Assembly (NCBI GenBank): GCA_047629355.1
Contig: JBLHWU010000088.1
Coordinates: 1 to 24,806 of the forward strand
Source of the DNA: CAYUNA01 sp047629355
GTDB lineage: Bacteria; Bacteroidota; Bacteroidia; Chitinophagales; Saprospiraceae
Reading direction: 5' to 3'
DNA: 24,806 nucleotides
Shown here: positions 8,331 to 16,321 of the stretch, piece by piece
Layout: every line of letters starts with the position of its first letter
Position numbering within the stretch: the stretch's first letter is position 1
The notes under the pieces: generated by a model
The model's input: the letters and a program-made list of their open reading frames with translations, nothing else
What the model was told of the DNA's origin: nothing
Database searches by the model: none
Program-made: the position numbers and the translations under genes

Positions 8331-8361
8331 GGGTGAAATGATTGAAAAAGTGATACATTTG
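8329..8361 (+). promoter_or_regulatory. Putative folD promoter (Bacteroidota type)
   Basis: TTG at 8329-8331 and TACATTTG at 8354-8361 are separated by 22 bases. This matches the Bacteroidota primary sigma consensus TTG, 17-23 bases, TAnnTTTG. The predicted start near 8366 gives a 5' leader of about 160 bases before folD. Confidence 0.6.
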
Positions 8362-8527
8362 CGGAATCGGAATACCCCGACCTCTCAAGGGGAGTATATC
8401 TGATATTTAATTTGAAATTTTACAAAAACCAGTTGCATTGGCTTCATGTATTCGCCAATGTTGGTTATCGAAAAATGAATCGCTCTCCTTTAGGGGCTGG
8501 GGGTGATACACAAAAAGACCACAAAAC

Positions 8528-9409
8528 ATGCAACTCATAGACGGAAAAAAACTCTCCCAAACCATCAAAGAAGAATTGGCAATCGAAGTGCAAAAAATCG
8601 TAGCAGCTGGTGGAAAAATCCCACATTTAGCAGCAGTTTTAGTAGGAGACGACGCTGCAAGCCAGGTATACGTACGCAACAAAGTACGTTCTTGTGAGCA
8701 ATGTGGCTTCAAATCAACGATGGTGCGCCGCGATGCAAATACGACCGAGGCAGAGTTAATTGAGATTGTGAACCAACTCAATAACGACCCTGATATTGAT
8801 GGATTCATCGTTCAATTGCCATTACCGAAGCATATTGATGATGAAAAAATAACCTTGGCGATTGACCCAAAAAAAGATGTGGATGGTTTTCATCCTGTTA
8901 ATTTTGGGCGCATGGCACAAGGGATGCCTGCTTATTTGCCTGCTACGCCACACGGCATTATGATTATGTTGGAACGGTATGGTATTGAAACGGAAGGCAA
9001 GCACGCTGTTATTATCGGTCGAAGTAATATTGTCGGTACACCGATGAGTATTTTATTGTCTCGAAAAGGCAATCCTGGCAACTGTACGGTAACGCTCACT
9101 CATAGTCGGACGAAAGATTTGGCAGAAGAAGTGAAACGGGCAGATATTGTTATAGCGGCAATTGGCATCGCCGAATTTGTCACAGCAGACATGATAAAAG
9201 AAGGTGCTGTTGTGATTGATGTGGGTATCAATCGAGTGGAGGATGAAACGGCAAAACGCGGTTATCGTTTGAAAGGAGATGTTGAATTTGGTACGGTTTC
9301 CGGGAAATGTAGTTACATCACGCCGGTGCCCGGTGGAGTAGGTCCAATGACGGTAACTTCGCTGCTGTTGAATACTTTGAAAGCAAGTAAAAAAGAGGTT
9401 TACGGCTAA
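8528..9409 (+). CDS. folD: Bifunctional methylenetetrahydrofolate dehydrogenase / methenyltetrahydrofolate cyclohydrolase
   Basis: FolD converts 5,10-methylene-THF to 5,10-methenyl-THF with NADP+ and then hydrolyses it to 10-formyl-THF, feeding purine and formyl-methionine synthesis in the cytoplasm. The 293 residues match the family length. The signature VGDDAASQVYVRNK is present with catalytic Tyr48 and Lys52. Further family motifs are VQLPLPKHI (95-103), DVDGFHPVN (117-125), the Rossmann GRSNIVGTP (164-172) and PGGVGPMTV (268-276). The usual PCTP substrate-loop motif reads PATP here, a mild substitution. The ATG at 8528 gives the normal N-terminus MQLIDGKKL. It stands alone between a terminator and the PspA-like gene. 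Confidence 0.97.
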   Translation: MQLIDGKKLSQTIKEELAIEVQKIVAAGGKIPHLAAVLVGDDAASQVYVRNKVRSCEQCGFKSTMVRRDANTTEAELIEIVNQLNNDPDIDGFIVQLPLPKHIDDEKITLAIDPKKDVDGFHPVNFGRMAQGMPAYLPATPHGIMIMLERYGIETEGKHAVIIGRSNIVGTPMSILLSRKGNPGNCTVTLTHSRTKDLAEEVKRADIVIAAIGIAEFVTADMIKEGAVVIDVGINRVEDETAKRGYRLKGDVEFGTVSGKCSYITPVPGGVGPMTVTSLLLNTLKASKKEVYG

Positions 9410-9510
9410 TTTGTCCTTTTGTGGGCTACGTTTGTCCGAAAAATCAGGTATAGAGTGAGCAATTTCTATGGAAAATCGTTAACTTTAGGCTTATAAATAG
9501 TGACTGCAAA

Positions 9511-9613
9511 ATGATGAATGATAAATCATAAATGATGAATTTGTGAAAAAGTAGCTTTTACCAATTTTGTAATCAGTTAAAATTCAGAGAACTGATTTTA
9601 ATCATTCATCATT
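9511..9613. repeat. Degenerate 7-bp repeats in inverted arrangement
   Basis: From 9511 there are four degenerate heptamers (ATGATGA, ATGATAA, ATCATAA, ATGATGA). At 9601-9613 the complementary unit appears (ATCATTCATCATT). The segment between contains the inverted pair ATCAGTT / AACTGAT. The layout is the same as at 13304-13402. It lies in the 245-bp gap between folD and the PspA-like gene, where nothing else is recognised. Confidence 0.6.
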
Positions 9614-9654
9614 AGTCGAAGACATTTACACTAATTTTTAAATAAAGAAAACTT

Positions 9655-10668
9655 ATGGCAACTACAGCTCCTAACTATCAGACAAAGGGATTTTGGAAAC
9701 GCCCAGAAGGCGTCACAGGTGCGATTTTCTTAGCGGGAATCGTGCTGGGAGGTGGTTATTTATTGGTCAGCAATATTGGTGCTATCATGGCATTGACCAG
9801 CAATATTTTAGCGTTGAGTTTAATGTTAATCGCTTTAGCCGCCGTTATTTACATGGTACTTGACCCGAAGATGCGCAACATGGTTTGGTACATGTACAAA
9901 AGTGTGATGCGTTCGGTTACAGGTATGTTTGTAAAAATTGACCCGATTGGTATTTTAAAAAGCTATGTAGAGGATTTGGAAGCGAACTTGGGTAAAATGG
10001 GTCAGCAAATTGGCAAATTGCGTGGTCAATCTCGTAAGTTGGAAGCGTTGATGAAGTCAAATGATGCGGAGATTTCAAAAAATATGAAATTGGCGAGTGC
10101 AGCAAAAACAAAAGGGGATGAGAAAAACACCATTTTGGCAACTCGAAAAGCTGCCCGAATGCGTGATACCAACGCGAAATACAACGCTTTGAATAAAAAA
10201 ATGGACGTGATGTATCGCATCCTTAAGCGCATGTACGAAAACTCAGAAGTGCTTTTAGAAGATACGCGGGACCAAGTGACTTTGAAAGAGCAAGAGCGCA
10301 AGGTAATTTTGACTTCGCACTCTGCAATGAAATCTGCAATGAGTGTAATTTCGGGTGACCCGGATAAGCGTGCGATGTTTGACGCTGCTTTGGAACACAT
10401 TGCGGATGATGTTGCGAACAAAGTAGGGGAGATGGAGCATTTGATGGAAATGTCGTCTAACTTCATGGATTCTGTGGACTTACAAAATGGAGTATTTGAA
10501 GAAGAAGGCATGCGGATGTTGGAACAATGGGAAAAGAAAAGTAGCCTTTTATTGATGGGCGAAACTGCTGGAAATGAAGATACTTTAGACTTGAACCGTC
10601 CTGCTGCGCAACCTGAAAAACGGTCAGGAGGGAATAATGGAAATAGTTACGATAACTTGTTTAATTAA
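9655..10668 (+). CDS. Membrane-anchored PspA/IM30-like coiled-coil protein
   Basis: The 337-residue product starts with a short polar segment and then two hydrophobic helices (about residues 20-40 and 45-68). A long charged region from about 95 to 300 follows, with heptad-like helices rich in Lys, Glu, Met and Ala. Its order (DPIGILKSYVEDLEANL, then QIGKLRGQSRKLEAL, then TLKEQERKV) recalls PspA/Vipp1 proteins, which bind and remodel stressed membranes. The tail after 305 is low-complexity and polar (PEKRSGGNNGN). Known PspA proteins lack the two N-terminal membrane segments, so this would be a permanently anchored variant. A PspC protein lies at 20976, about 10 kb away, so the two are not an operon. 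A strong terminator follows. The structural description is firm, the family call moderate. Confidence 0.65.
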   Translation: MATTAPNYQTKGFWKRPEGVTGAIFLAGIVLGGGYLLVSNIGAIMALTSNILALSLMLIALAAVIYMVLDPKMRNMVWYMYKSVMRSVTGMFVKIDPIGILKSYVEDLEANLGKMGQQIGKLRGQSRKLEALMKSNDAEISKNMKLASAAKTKGDEKNTILATRKAARMRDTNAKYNALNKKMDVMYRILKRMYENSEVLLEDTRDQVTLKEQERKVILTSHSAMKSAMSVISGDPDKRAMFDAALEHIADDVANKVGEMEHLMEMSSNFMDSVDLQNGVFEEEGMRMLEQWEKKSSLLLMGETAGNEDTLDLNRPAAQPEKRSGGNNGNSYDNLFN

Positions 10669-10702
10669 CGGGTTGCGGGTTTTCGCAAGGAAGCAATTGA
10701 AT

Positions 10703-10742
10703 AAAAAAGCCACTCTTTTTGATAAAGAGTGGCTTTTTTTTG
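10703..10742 (+). terminator. Strong terminator after the PspA-like gene
   Basis: AAAAAAGCCACTCTTT (10703-10718) pairs perfectly with AAAGAGTGGCTTTTTT (10724-10739) across a 5-base loop and is followed by more T. The flanking A and T tracts make it potentially bidirectional. Confidence 0.9.
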
Positions 10743-11000
10743 TAAAAATACATTATCTGATTTTAAGGCTGGACAAAATTTTCTAAACGGCTGAATTTTT
10801 GACGCTGATACAACGGATTAAAAATAGGTCTGATGCAGTTTGTTTTGAATTTCGCCATGAGATTTACTAAGGCAGAAATTGTGATTGGGTATTTGTCTAA
10901 ATCTATGCAGGAAATCTCTGATTATGCGGTGGCTGTTTAGCGGGTTACGAATTGTGAGTTGTGAGTTATCGCAAAGAAACAATTGAATTTATAGGCATAA

Positions 11001-11036
11001 AAAAAGCCGTTCTTTCCAAGAAAAGAACGGCTTTTT
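11001..11036 (-). terminator. Terminator of the minus-strand FG-GAP gene
   Basis: AAAAAGCCGTTCTTT (11001-11015) pairs perfectly with AAAGAACGGCTTTTT (11022-11036). On the minus strand it lies 24 bases after the stop codon of the FG-GAP gene and ends in a T-run. It could also stop plus-strand transcription. Confidence 0.88.
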
Positions 11037-11060
11037 CCGTTTTATTAACCGGCAGCTCGC

Positions 11061-12434
11061 CTACCTCGAAATCACTAATTTCTCTGAAGCTACAAACGTT
11101 TCATTCTCAATAGTCACCCAATAAATACCGCTATCAAAATCCGTTAGTGGGACCGTGATGTTTTCCAAAGAACGATGTTTTTGTTGGTAAACAGTTTTTC
11201 CTATATTATTGATAATCAAGATGTTAGAATTCGCTGTTGAGGTGTTTTTCAATTGAATATTTAAAACATCAGTATTGGCAGGGTTTGGGGAAATACTAAA
11301 ATGTCCCGTAGCGGCAACCGCTTTCGTTCCATTAATAATCTGATTATTTAAAAACACAGAAACACGGAGGTCATTGACCAAAATGTCAGGCAAACCGTCT
11401 TTATTGCAATCTTCTGCAAATAATTGACTTGGAAAACCTGCAGTAGACAATTGCATAGATTCAATGAATAAACCTGTGCCATTTCCTTGATAAAGGAGGA
11501 TATTATTTTCATTTAAATTGTCAACGGAAACCACTAAATCTTGTACGCCATTATTGTCAAAATCAGCTAAAGCAATGCCTAATGGTTGAAAAGGCGTTGG
11601 AATCGTACTATATAAGGTAAAGGTACCCATTCCATCTCCTTTATAAATTTCAATCTCCGAAACTTCATCATTAACGGCGACAATCAAATCTAAATCGTCG
11701 TCGTTGGTTACATCTACTAATTTAAAATCCCAAGGGTTCCCATCTGTTGGATAGAAAACAGGCTCAGAAAATTCACCGGTACCATCGCCAAAAATAATTG
11801 AGAAATCATTACTCAATCCATGACCAGTTACCAAATCTGGAATCCCATCTCTATTTAAATCCGCAGAAAAAAGGACGATTGGCGCATCCCCAACAGTAGC
11901 AGTACCGCCAAGAATAAACTGCTCGTTTTCCTGTCCAAGGAGTGTTTTTACAGTAGAAAAGCCTTCAGCAATTGCAATGTCAGGCAATTCATCGAGATTA
12001 AAATCTGCAATTGTTATATCATTAGGACTACCAAAATCTAAGCTTGCCAAATCATCAAAAATACCGTCGCCTTTACCATATAGTAATGTTATTTCATCAC
12101 TTGACTCTTGCGTCAAAATTACCAAATCTGAATAATCGTCTCCATCAAAATCTCCTGCTGCAATATCGGTAGGAAAATTACCAACTGGAATTGGATAACC
12201 GCAATTAAACTTACCAAATCCATCACTAAACATGGAGGTCATCGTAGCGGCGGAGAAATTAACAACTGCTAAATCCAAATGCTCATCATCGTTCAAATCA
12301 ACGAGTACCATTTCGCGAGAATCTGTCCCGCAATCCGACACAATGGCTGTTCCAAAGCTGAATTGAGCCAGCCCTGAAGGAAGATAAATTCCCACAGAAA
12401 AAGCGATTAGAAGTAAATGTCGGATTTTAGACAT
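11061..12434 (-). CDS. Secreted FG-GAP/VCBS repeat protein with T9SS type A sorting domain
   Basis: The 457-residue product has a signal peptide (MSKIRHLLLIAFSVGIYLPS, ending GLAQ). At least seven FG-GAP/VCBS motifs are visible: DLNDDEHLDLAVVN, DFDGDDYSDLVILT, DFNLDELPDIAIAE, DLNRDGIPDLVTGH, DVTNDDDLDLIVAV, DFDNNGVQDLVVSV and DCNKDGLPDILVND. Their roughly even spacing fits a seven-bladed propeller. The C-terminus from FSISPNPANTD to GIYWVTIENE is a type A sorting domain for the type IX secretion system. It is shorter than the plus-strand FG-GAP protein at 4762 and not a close copy of it. It stands alone with its own terminator. It is divergent from the DUF937-like gene, with 209 bases between them. 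Confidence 0.9.
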   Translation of the reverse strand: MSKIRHLLLIAFSVGIYLPSGLAQFSFGTAIVSDCGTDSREMVLVDLNDDEHLDLAVVNFSAATMTSMFSDGFGKFNCGYPIPVGNFPTDIAAGDFDGDDYSDLVILTQESSDEITLLYGKGDGIFDDLASLDFGSPNDITIADFNLDELPDIAIAEGFSTVKTLLGQENEQFILGGTATVGDAPIVLFSADLNRDGIPDLVTGHGLSNDFSIIFGDGTGEFSEPVFYPTDGNPWDFKLVDVTNDDDLDLIVAVNDEVSEIEIYKGDGMGTFTLYSTIPTPFQPLGIALADFDNNGVQDLVVSVDNLNENNILLYQGNGTGLFIESMQLSTAGFPSQLFAEDCNKDGLPDILVNDLRVSVFLNNQIINGTKAVAATGHFSISPNPANTDVLNIQLKNTSTANSNILIINNIGKTVYQQKHRSLENITVPLTDFDSGIYWVTIENETFVASEKLVISR

Positions 12435-12643
12435 AATTATAAATTTTTACAAATTTAACATAATTTTTGATTTTAAAAAATAAATAGATGAAATCGTGAT
12501 GTGAAAATTTTGTGAGAAAGAGTAATATTACCTAATTTGCTCGAAATTGAGAAAATAAATAAATTTTATTGTGTCTTATTTACTTTTTCTGCGTCTTAAT
12601 TTTGAACAGGTTATTCAATATTTTTTAATAAAAAATAATTATT

Positions 12644-13132
12644 ATGTTAGATAAACTAATGGATTCGATTGGCGGTGATGTCATCAAAACTTTAACTGAT
12701 AAAACTGGTATTTCTGCTGACCAAGCAAAAGAAGCACTTCCTTTAGCAACAGATAGCCTACAGTCTGGCTTAATGGAGCAAGTAATTAGTGGTAATATTG
12801 GTGGTATTTTAAGTATGTTCAACAGCAAAAGTTCAGGATTAACGGATAATCCAATTTTTGCGATGGTTAAACAAAAATTCTTGGGCAATTTAATGTCTAA
12901 AATGGGCTTACCAGAATCTGTAGCTGGTATGGTTGCAGGTACTGGATTGAGTAGCATTATTGGTGGTTTGGCTGGTAAAATGGGCGGCGGAGAAGGCAGT
13001 GGAGAAGTAACTCAAGATAGTATGATGAGCAGCCTTGGTCTTGGCGGTGGTGGTATCGAAGATATGGCAAAAAATATGCTAAAAGATAAATTAGGTGATA
13101 AATTGGGCGGTCTCGGCAAATTGTTTGGATAA
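12644..13132 (+). CDS. Small glycine-rich DUF937/YidB-like protein
   Basis: The 162-residue product has no signal peptide or clear membrane helix. It opens with MLDKLMDSIGGDVIKTLTDK, followed by GISADQAKEALPLATDSL. This helical pattern followed by glycine-rich, hydrophobic repeats is typical of DUF937/YidB-like proteins. The second half is dominated by short G, M, L and S clusters (GGLAGKMGGGEGSGEV, GLGGGGIEDMAKNM, KLGDKLGGLGKLFG). The function of the family is unknown to me. The intergenic gap of 209 bases is shared with the divergent FG-GAP gene. Palindrome C begins 10 bases after the stop codon and may serve as its 3' end. Confidence 0.7.
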   Translation: MLDKLMDSIGGDVIKTLTDKTGISADQAKEALPLATDSLQSGLMEQVISGNIGGILSMFNSKSSGLTDNPIFAMVKQKFLGNLMSKMGLPESVAGMVAGTGLSSIIGGLAGKMGGGEGSGEVTQDSMMSSLGLGGGGIEDMAKNMLKDKLGDKLGGLGKLFG

Positions 13133-13142
13133 ACCTTTTTAA

Positions 13143-13303
13143 TAGACTTTATGAATGACATTTTCACGGGAATAAACTTGCTCTTTTTTGTCTTATTTTC
13201 GTTAAAAAACTAGGTTAATATCAACATTTACCTCGTTTTTTGCCTCAATAAGTCAAAAAGTAGCGGCGTTTCTTCCTCGTTCAATTGTCATTCTTAAAGT
13301 CTA
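13143..13303. repeat. Palindromic element C (161 bp)
   Basis: TAGACTTTATGAATGACA (13143-13160) faces TGTCATTCTTAAAGTCTA (13286-13303) with 17 of 18 positions complementary. The element has exactly the length of element B, and its T6 tract starts at the same offset of 41 bases (13184). The inner halves pair imperfectly: TTTTTTGTCTTATTTTCGTT against AACGAGG and GACTTATTGAGGC on the other side. It begins 10 bases after the stop of the DUF937-like gene. Its left outer flank equals that of element A, so these two share orientation. Confidence 0.83.
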
Positions 13304-13402
<99 letters not shown>

Positions 13403-13403
13403 T

Positions 13404-15818
13404 CTAGTTCACGATTAATTTCACACCTCGACTGATTTCATTTCCTGCCTGTATTTGCACAAAATAAACGCCGTTTGGCAAATTTTCCTTGACTACAATT
13501 TTTCCAATTGTATTATCTGTTTTTTCTGTAAAAACCGTCTTTCCAAATACATCAATAACGGTTAACTGCACGGTACTTTCCGTATTTTTTAAATCATAAT
13601 TAATCGAAAATTCACCCGAAGTTGGATTGGGCGAAATATTCAAAGTAGCGTCTTCCAGAAATATTTCATTGATGCCAACTGGGTCAGCGTCGAATGCTCG
13701 AAAGAAGTCAACCGCCGCTTCTGTAATATCACCTTGCTCGTTGGTTTCGATTTCAACAATCAATTGCATCGTTGCCGTTGGCGTGATGATGTCATCCAAA
13801 TTAACTTCCGTTTTTGAAAAAGAAGGGATATCAAAAAGATTAGCCGTCACATCTTCTAAGACAATAACAGTATTGACTCCATTGGTAATTTTTACCACCA
13901 AAACATCATCGCCTGGAGGCGGAGTGCCACCGCCTTGAGGCAAAAAAAGAGAATACATCCAAGTATAAATACTAACAGTTGGCACGTTCATGTTTGTCAT
14001 ATCAAATTCTGGTGAAATGATAGCGGTCGTAGCGCCTGGACTACCGATAAAAACACTTTCCATCAAATCTGTACTAGAACCTGTAACAAAACAGTGATTG
14101 CCAAAATCATCGACAACATCATTGGCTGGTTGAATTGGAAATCCGAGCCCGGGTACGATATAACCTTCTGCAAAAATCCGTTCAAAATTACCTTGAATTG
14201 CATCATCAACAATGTCCCAACCTAAATCCAAAGAAAAGATGTCTTCGTAACCTTCATCCAACTCCGTTGTGCCCAAATCAGTATCATTTACGTTTAAAAC
14301 CAATCCTAAGAACCCGGTCGTTTTATGTCCCCAAATACCAGCGAAAAAATCATATTCTCCTTCAAAAACGGATAAAGCGTAATTTCCATTAGCATCCGTC
14401 AACGTATTCCAATCAAAATCAGCGTTAGAAATACTCACTTGTGCATTGGCAATTGGAGTCCCTGTTTCCACATCAACGACATTTCCAGTGACTTCAAAAG
14501 GCGTTAAAGGAACAAGTGCTACAGTCAAATCAGTCACTTCACCATTTTCCAAATCAACAGAAATGGTCTGTGATTCATAACCCGGTTTGCTCACCAAAAT
14601 ATCATAAGTACCAGCCGTCGCGATGCCTGTTTTATATTCGCCTGCCAAGTCGGTATCTTCGGTCGTTGGTTCGGTTACAAAATTGACTGTTGCTCCAAAA
14701 AGTGAGGCATTATTCGACGCATCCGTTACCATACCTTCCAAGTAGCAAGCGCGGACATAATTGGGTTCCAGAACAAACAATCCATTGGTTTGGTCTGTCA
14801 ATAAAACCAATTGTGATGGTAAAAATGGATACGCACCCCAAGCACCATCGAAGGTAAAACCTGGCGCAGTAAAAGAGTCAAAATAACCCACTTCAATCAA
14901 ATTATCAGGTCGTGCAGCATCGACGAGCAAACAACCATTTCGATAATAAGAAATAATCAAATAGTCATTCCAAACGTGGACATTGTGCGGTGCAATTCCT
15001 TCTCCTGCCGTCGTTGCGGGTACAAATTGGTCTAATTCTTTAATGTCATCCAAATCTGAAACGTCGTAAGAACCAATCGGTGCATTTCCCACTTCATCCG
15101 TTGTAAAAATCGTCAAACCATCATCTGACAACCAGACGTTGTGCGTGAAATTAAATGGAGTTGATTGCGTTGCTTCTAAAGTCACGTTGGTTTTATCCGT
15201 CACATCATAGGCACTGAAAAAACCGATGTTAATCTCCGCACTGTACGCCAAATTGTCGCGCACATATACATCATGTGAGTACTCAGAAGAGCCTACGCCC
15301 GTGATAGTCGGTACACCTGGCTCGGTATCAACATCTAAAAAAATCAATCCACCACCATTGGAATTAGAACCTGCAAGATAGGCTACTCCAAACTCATCAA
15401 TGTAAATATTGTGACAAGTATTCAAAGTCGCGCCGTCAGGCATCGTTGGATTCCAGTTGGTAAATGGTGCAGCATCAGGGAGTTGGGTCAAATCAACGAT
15501 TAGCAAACCGTCAGTTGTTCCTGCTTGGTCTGTCGTAACATACGCAAAATCTTTCCACGTTTTGATGTCTCGCCAAATGGATTGTCCTCCAGGAATCATC
15601 GCCACTTCCACAGGATTGACGGGGTCGGCAAGGCTGACAATAGAGAGACCGTTGCCCAAGCCTACTAGCGCGTATTCTGTGCCATTGGGTGCGGTGTAGC
15701 CCCAAATATCACTCGTATTGGTATTGTAACCGACGGTTGAAATTTGTGTAAAGTTGAGTTGTGCTTGTGCCAGATAGCAAAAGGCAAAAAAGAAGAAAAA
15801 AGTAAATCTTACTCTCAT
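13404..15818 (-). CDS. Choice-of-anchor B family secreted protein with carboxypeptidase-regulatory-like domains and T9SS sorting domain
   Basis: The 804-residue product has a signal peptide (MRVRFTFFFFFAFCYLAQAQ). Residues 20-355 match the choice-of-anchor B family: SDIWGYTAPNGTEYALVG, LSIVSLADPVNPVEVAMI, then repeated HNVYIDE/HDVYV/HNVHVW strands and LLTDQTNGLFVLEP. This region contains LVIP-like propeller repeats. Residues about 360-440 and 445-520 resemble carboxypeptidase regulatory-like (beta-sandwich) domains, for example GNVVDVETGTPIANAQVSI and TDANGNYALSVFEGEYDF. A further beta domain with a proline/glycine loop (QGGGTPPPGDD) precedes a type A sorting domain (LNISPNPTSGE to GVYFVQIQAG). 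Export through the type IX system to the surface or medium is expected. The biological role of the family is unknown. The 3' end abuts the heptamer array. Confidence 0.9.
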   Translation of the reverse strand: MRVRFTFFFFFAFCYLAQAQLNFTQISTVGYNTNTSDIWGYTAPNGTEYALVGLGNGLSIVSLADPVNPVEVAMIPGGQSIWRDIKTWKDFAYVTTDQAGTTDGLLIVDLTQLPDAAPFTNWNPTMPDGATLNTCHNIYIDEFGVAYLAGSNSNGGGLIFLDVDTEPGVPTITGVGSSEYSHDVYVRDNLAYSAEINIGFFSAYDVTDKTNVTLEATQSTPFNFTHNVWLSDDGLTIFTTDEVGNAPIGSYDVSDLDDIKELDQFVPATTAGEGIAPHNVHVWNDYLIISYYRNGCLLVDAARPDNLIEVGYFDSFTAPGFTFDGAWGAYPFLPSQLVLLTDQTNGLFVLEPNYVRACYLEGMVTDASNNASLFGATVNFVTEPTTEDTDLAGEYKTGIATAGTYDILVSKPGYESQTISVDLENGEVTDLTVALVPLTPFEVTGNVVDVETGTPIANAQVSISNADFDWNTLTDANGNYALSVFEGEYDFFAGIWGHKTTGFLGLVLNVNDTDLGTTELDEGYEDIFSLDLGWDIVDDAIQGNFERIFAEGYIVPGLGFPIQPANDVVDDFGNHCFVTGSSTDLMESVFIGSPGATTAIISPEFDMTNMNVPTVSIYTWMYSLFLPQGGGTPPPGDDVLVVKITNGVNTVIVLEDVTANLFDIPSFSKTEVNLDDIITPTATMQLIVEIETNEQGDITEAAVDFFRAFDADPVGINEIFLEDATLNISPNPTSGEFSINYDLKNTESTVQLTVIDVFGKTVFTEKTDNTIGKIVVKENLPNGVYFVQIQAGNEISRGVKLIVN

Positions 15819-16134
15819 GTTTTAGGTTTTACTTTGATGAAATTGTTGGTGGCTGTTTTTAATGGTAATGGGGTATTCTTTATTATTATACGCCCAAAAA
15901 AGTTAGGCGTTCAAATTTAATACGTTCTGGTAAAGCTAAAAGTTACTGGCTGAATGGGGGAATTTCTCTTACAAAAGGAGGTTTTTCTTTGACGAACGGT
16001 ACAAAAGAAGTTGTAGAAGATGCGTTTTTAATTGTTTTCTTGCAAAATGATTGGTGCTTGCCCAGTGTGTAGCCTTTAGGCTACGCTTCATTTGAGTTGG
16101 CGTAGTCTAAAAGTAAAGGGCTTGATAGGATAAA

Positions 16135-16169
16135 CAAAAAAGCCCTACGCATGCGGTGTGTAGGACTTT
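16135..16169 (-). terminator. Terminator for the sigma-linked membrane protein gene
   Basis: Read on the minus strand, AAAGTCCTAC pairs with GTAGGGCTTT (one G-T wobble) and is followed by a run of six T. It lies about 150 bases after the stop of the gene ending at 16322. Confidence 0.65.
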
Positions 16170-16248
16170 AAAATCTCTTGTCTTCCTTAGAAATATTAAA
16201 TAATAGACTTTAAACAAGAGTATATTTTGTACGGTCATAAGTCAGACT

Positions 16249-16318
16249 ATTTCACTATCAAAAGTCAGATACTTGTGTCTGACTTCTAACAGCGCAGCGT
16301 TCTAACCTCTGGCTTCTA
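16249..16318. repeat. Degenerate TCTGACT-type repeats with a hairpin
   Basis: AAGTCAGATAC (16262-16272) faces GTGTCTGACTT (16275-16285), an 11-base inverted repeat with one mismatch. It is followed by related pieces TTCTAAC, CCTCTGG and CTTCTAG. Similar pieces occur at 18596-18622 (CTTCTGACT, CCTCTGA). They look like remnants of a short seven-base repeat. Confidence 0.45.
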
Positions 16319-16321
16319 GTA

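Larger units (their letters stand above)
8227..8527 (+). other. Gap with terminator, folD promoter and structured folD leader
   Basis: No gene is seen in these 301 bases. They contain the terminator at 8294-8330, a putative promoter at 8329-8361, and a leader of about 160 bases that can fold: CATTGGC (8436-8442) pairs with GCCAATG (8454-8460), and CCCC pairs with GGGG nearby at 8374-8393. The leader also contains TCCTTTAGGGGCTGGGGGTG (8487-8506), a G-rich segment. It does not match a riboswitch that I recognise. Confidence 0.5.
10669..11060. other. Gap with two terminators and a duplicated flank
   Basis: No gene is seen. The two ends hold strong hairpin terminators. Each is preceded by a similar stretch: TCGCAAGGAAGCAATTGAAT at 10683-10702 and TCGCAAAGAAACAATTGAAT near 10969-10988, with GGGTT upstream of both. 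The middle (10743-10935) has stop codons in the frames checked and may be the remains of a lost gene. Confidence 0.5.
15819..16321. other. Gap with small hairpins and a minus-strand terminator
   Basis: No gene is seen. The region holds the upstream sequence of the minus-strand gene ending at 15818, a small perfect hairpin at 16069-16084 (GTAGCC, TTTA, GGCTAC), the terminator at 16135-16169, a lone TAATAGACTTTAAAC end at 16202-16216 resembling the tips of elements A-C, and degenerate TCTGACT-type repeats to 16318. Confidence 0.5.

Noticed and set aside
8362..8527. folD leader considered as a tetrahydrofolate riboswitch
   Set aside because: The conserved THF riboswitch sequence blocks are not visible.
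10026..10511. 161-codon minus-strand frame inside the PspA-like gene
   Set aside because: Antisense shadow; the plus-strand frame has clear helices and coiled coil.
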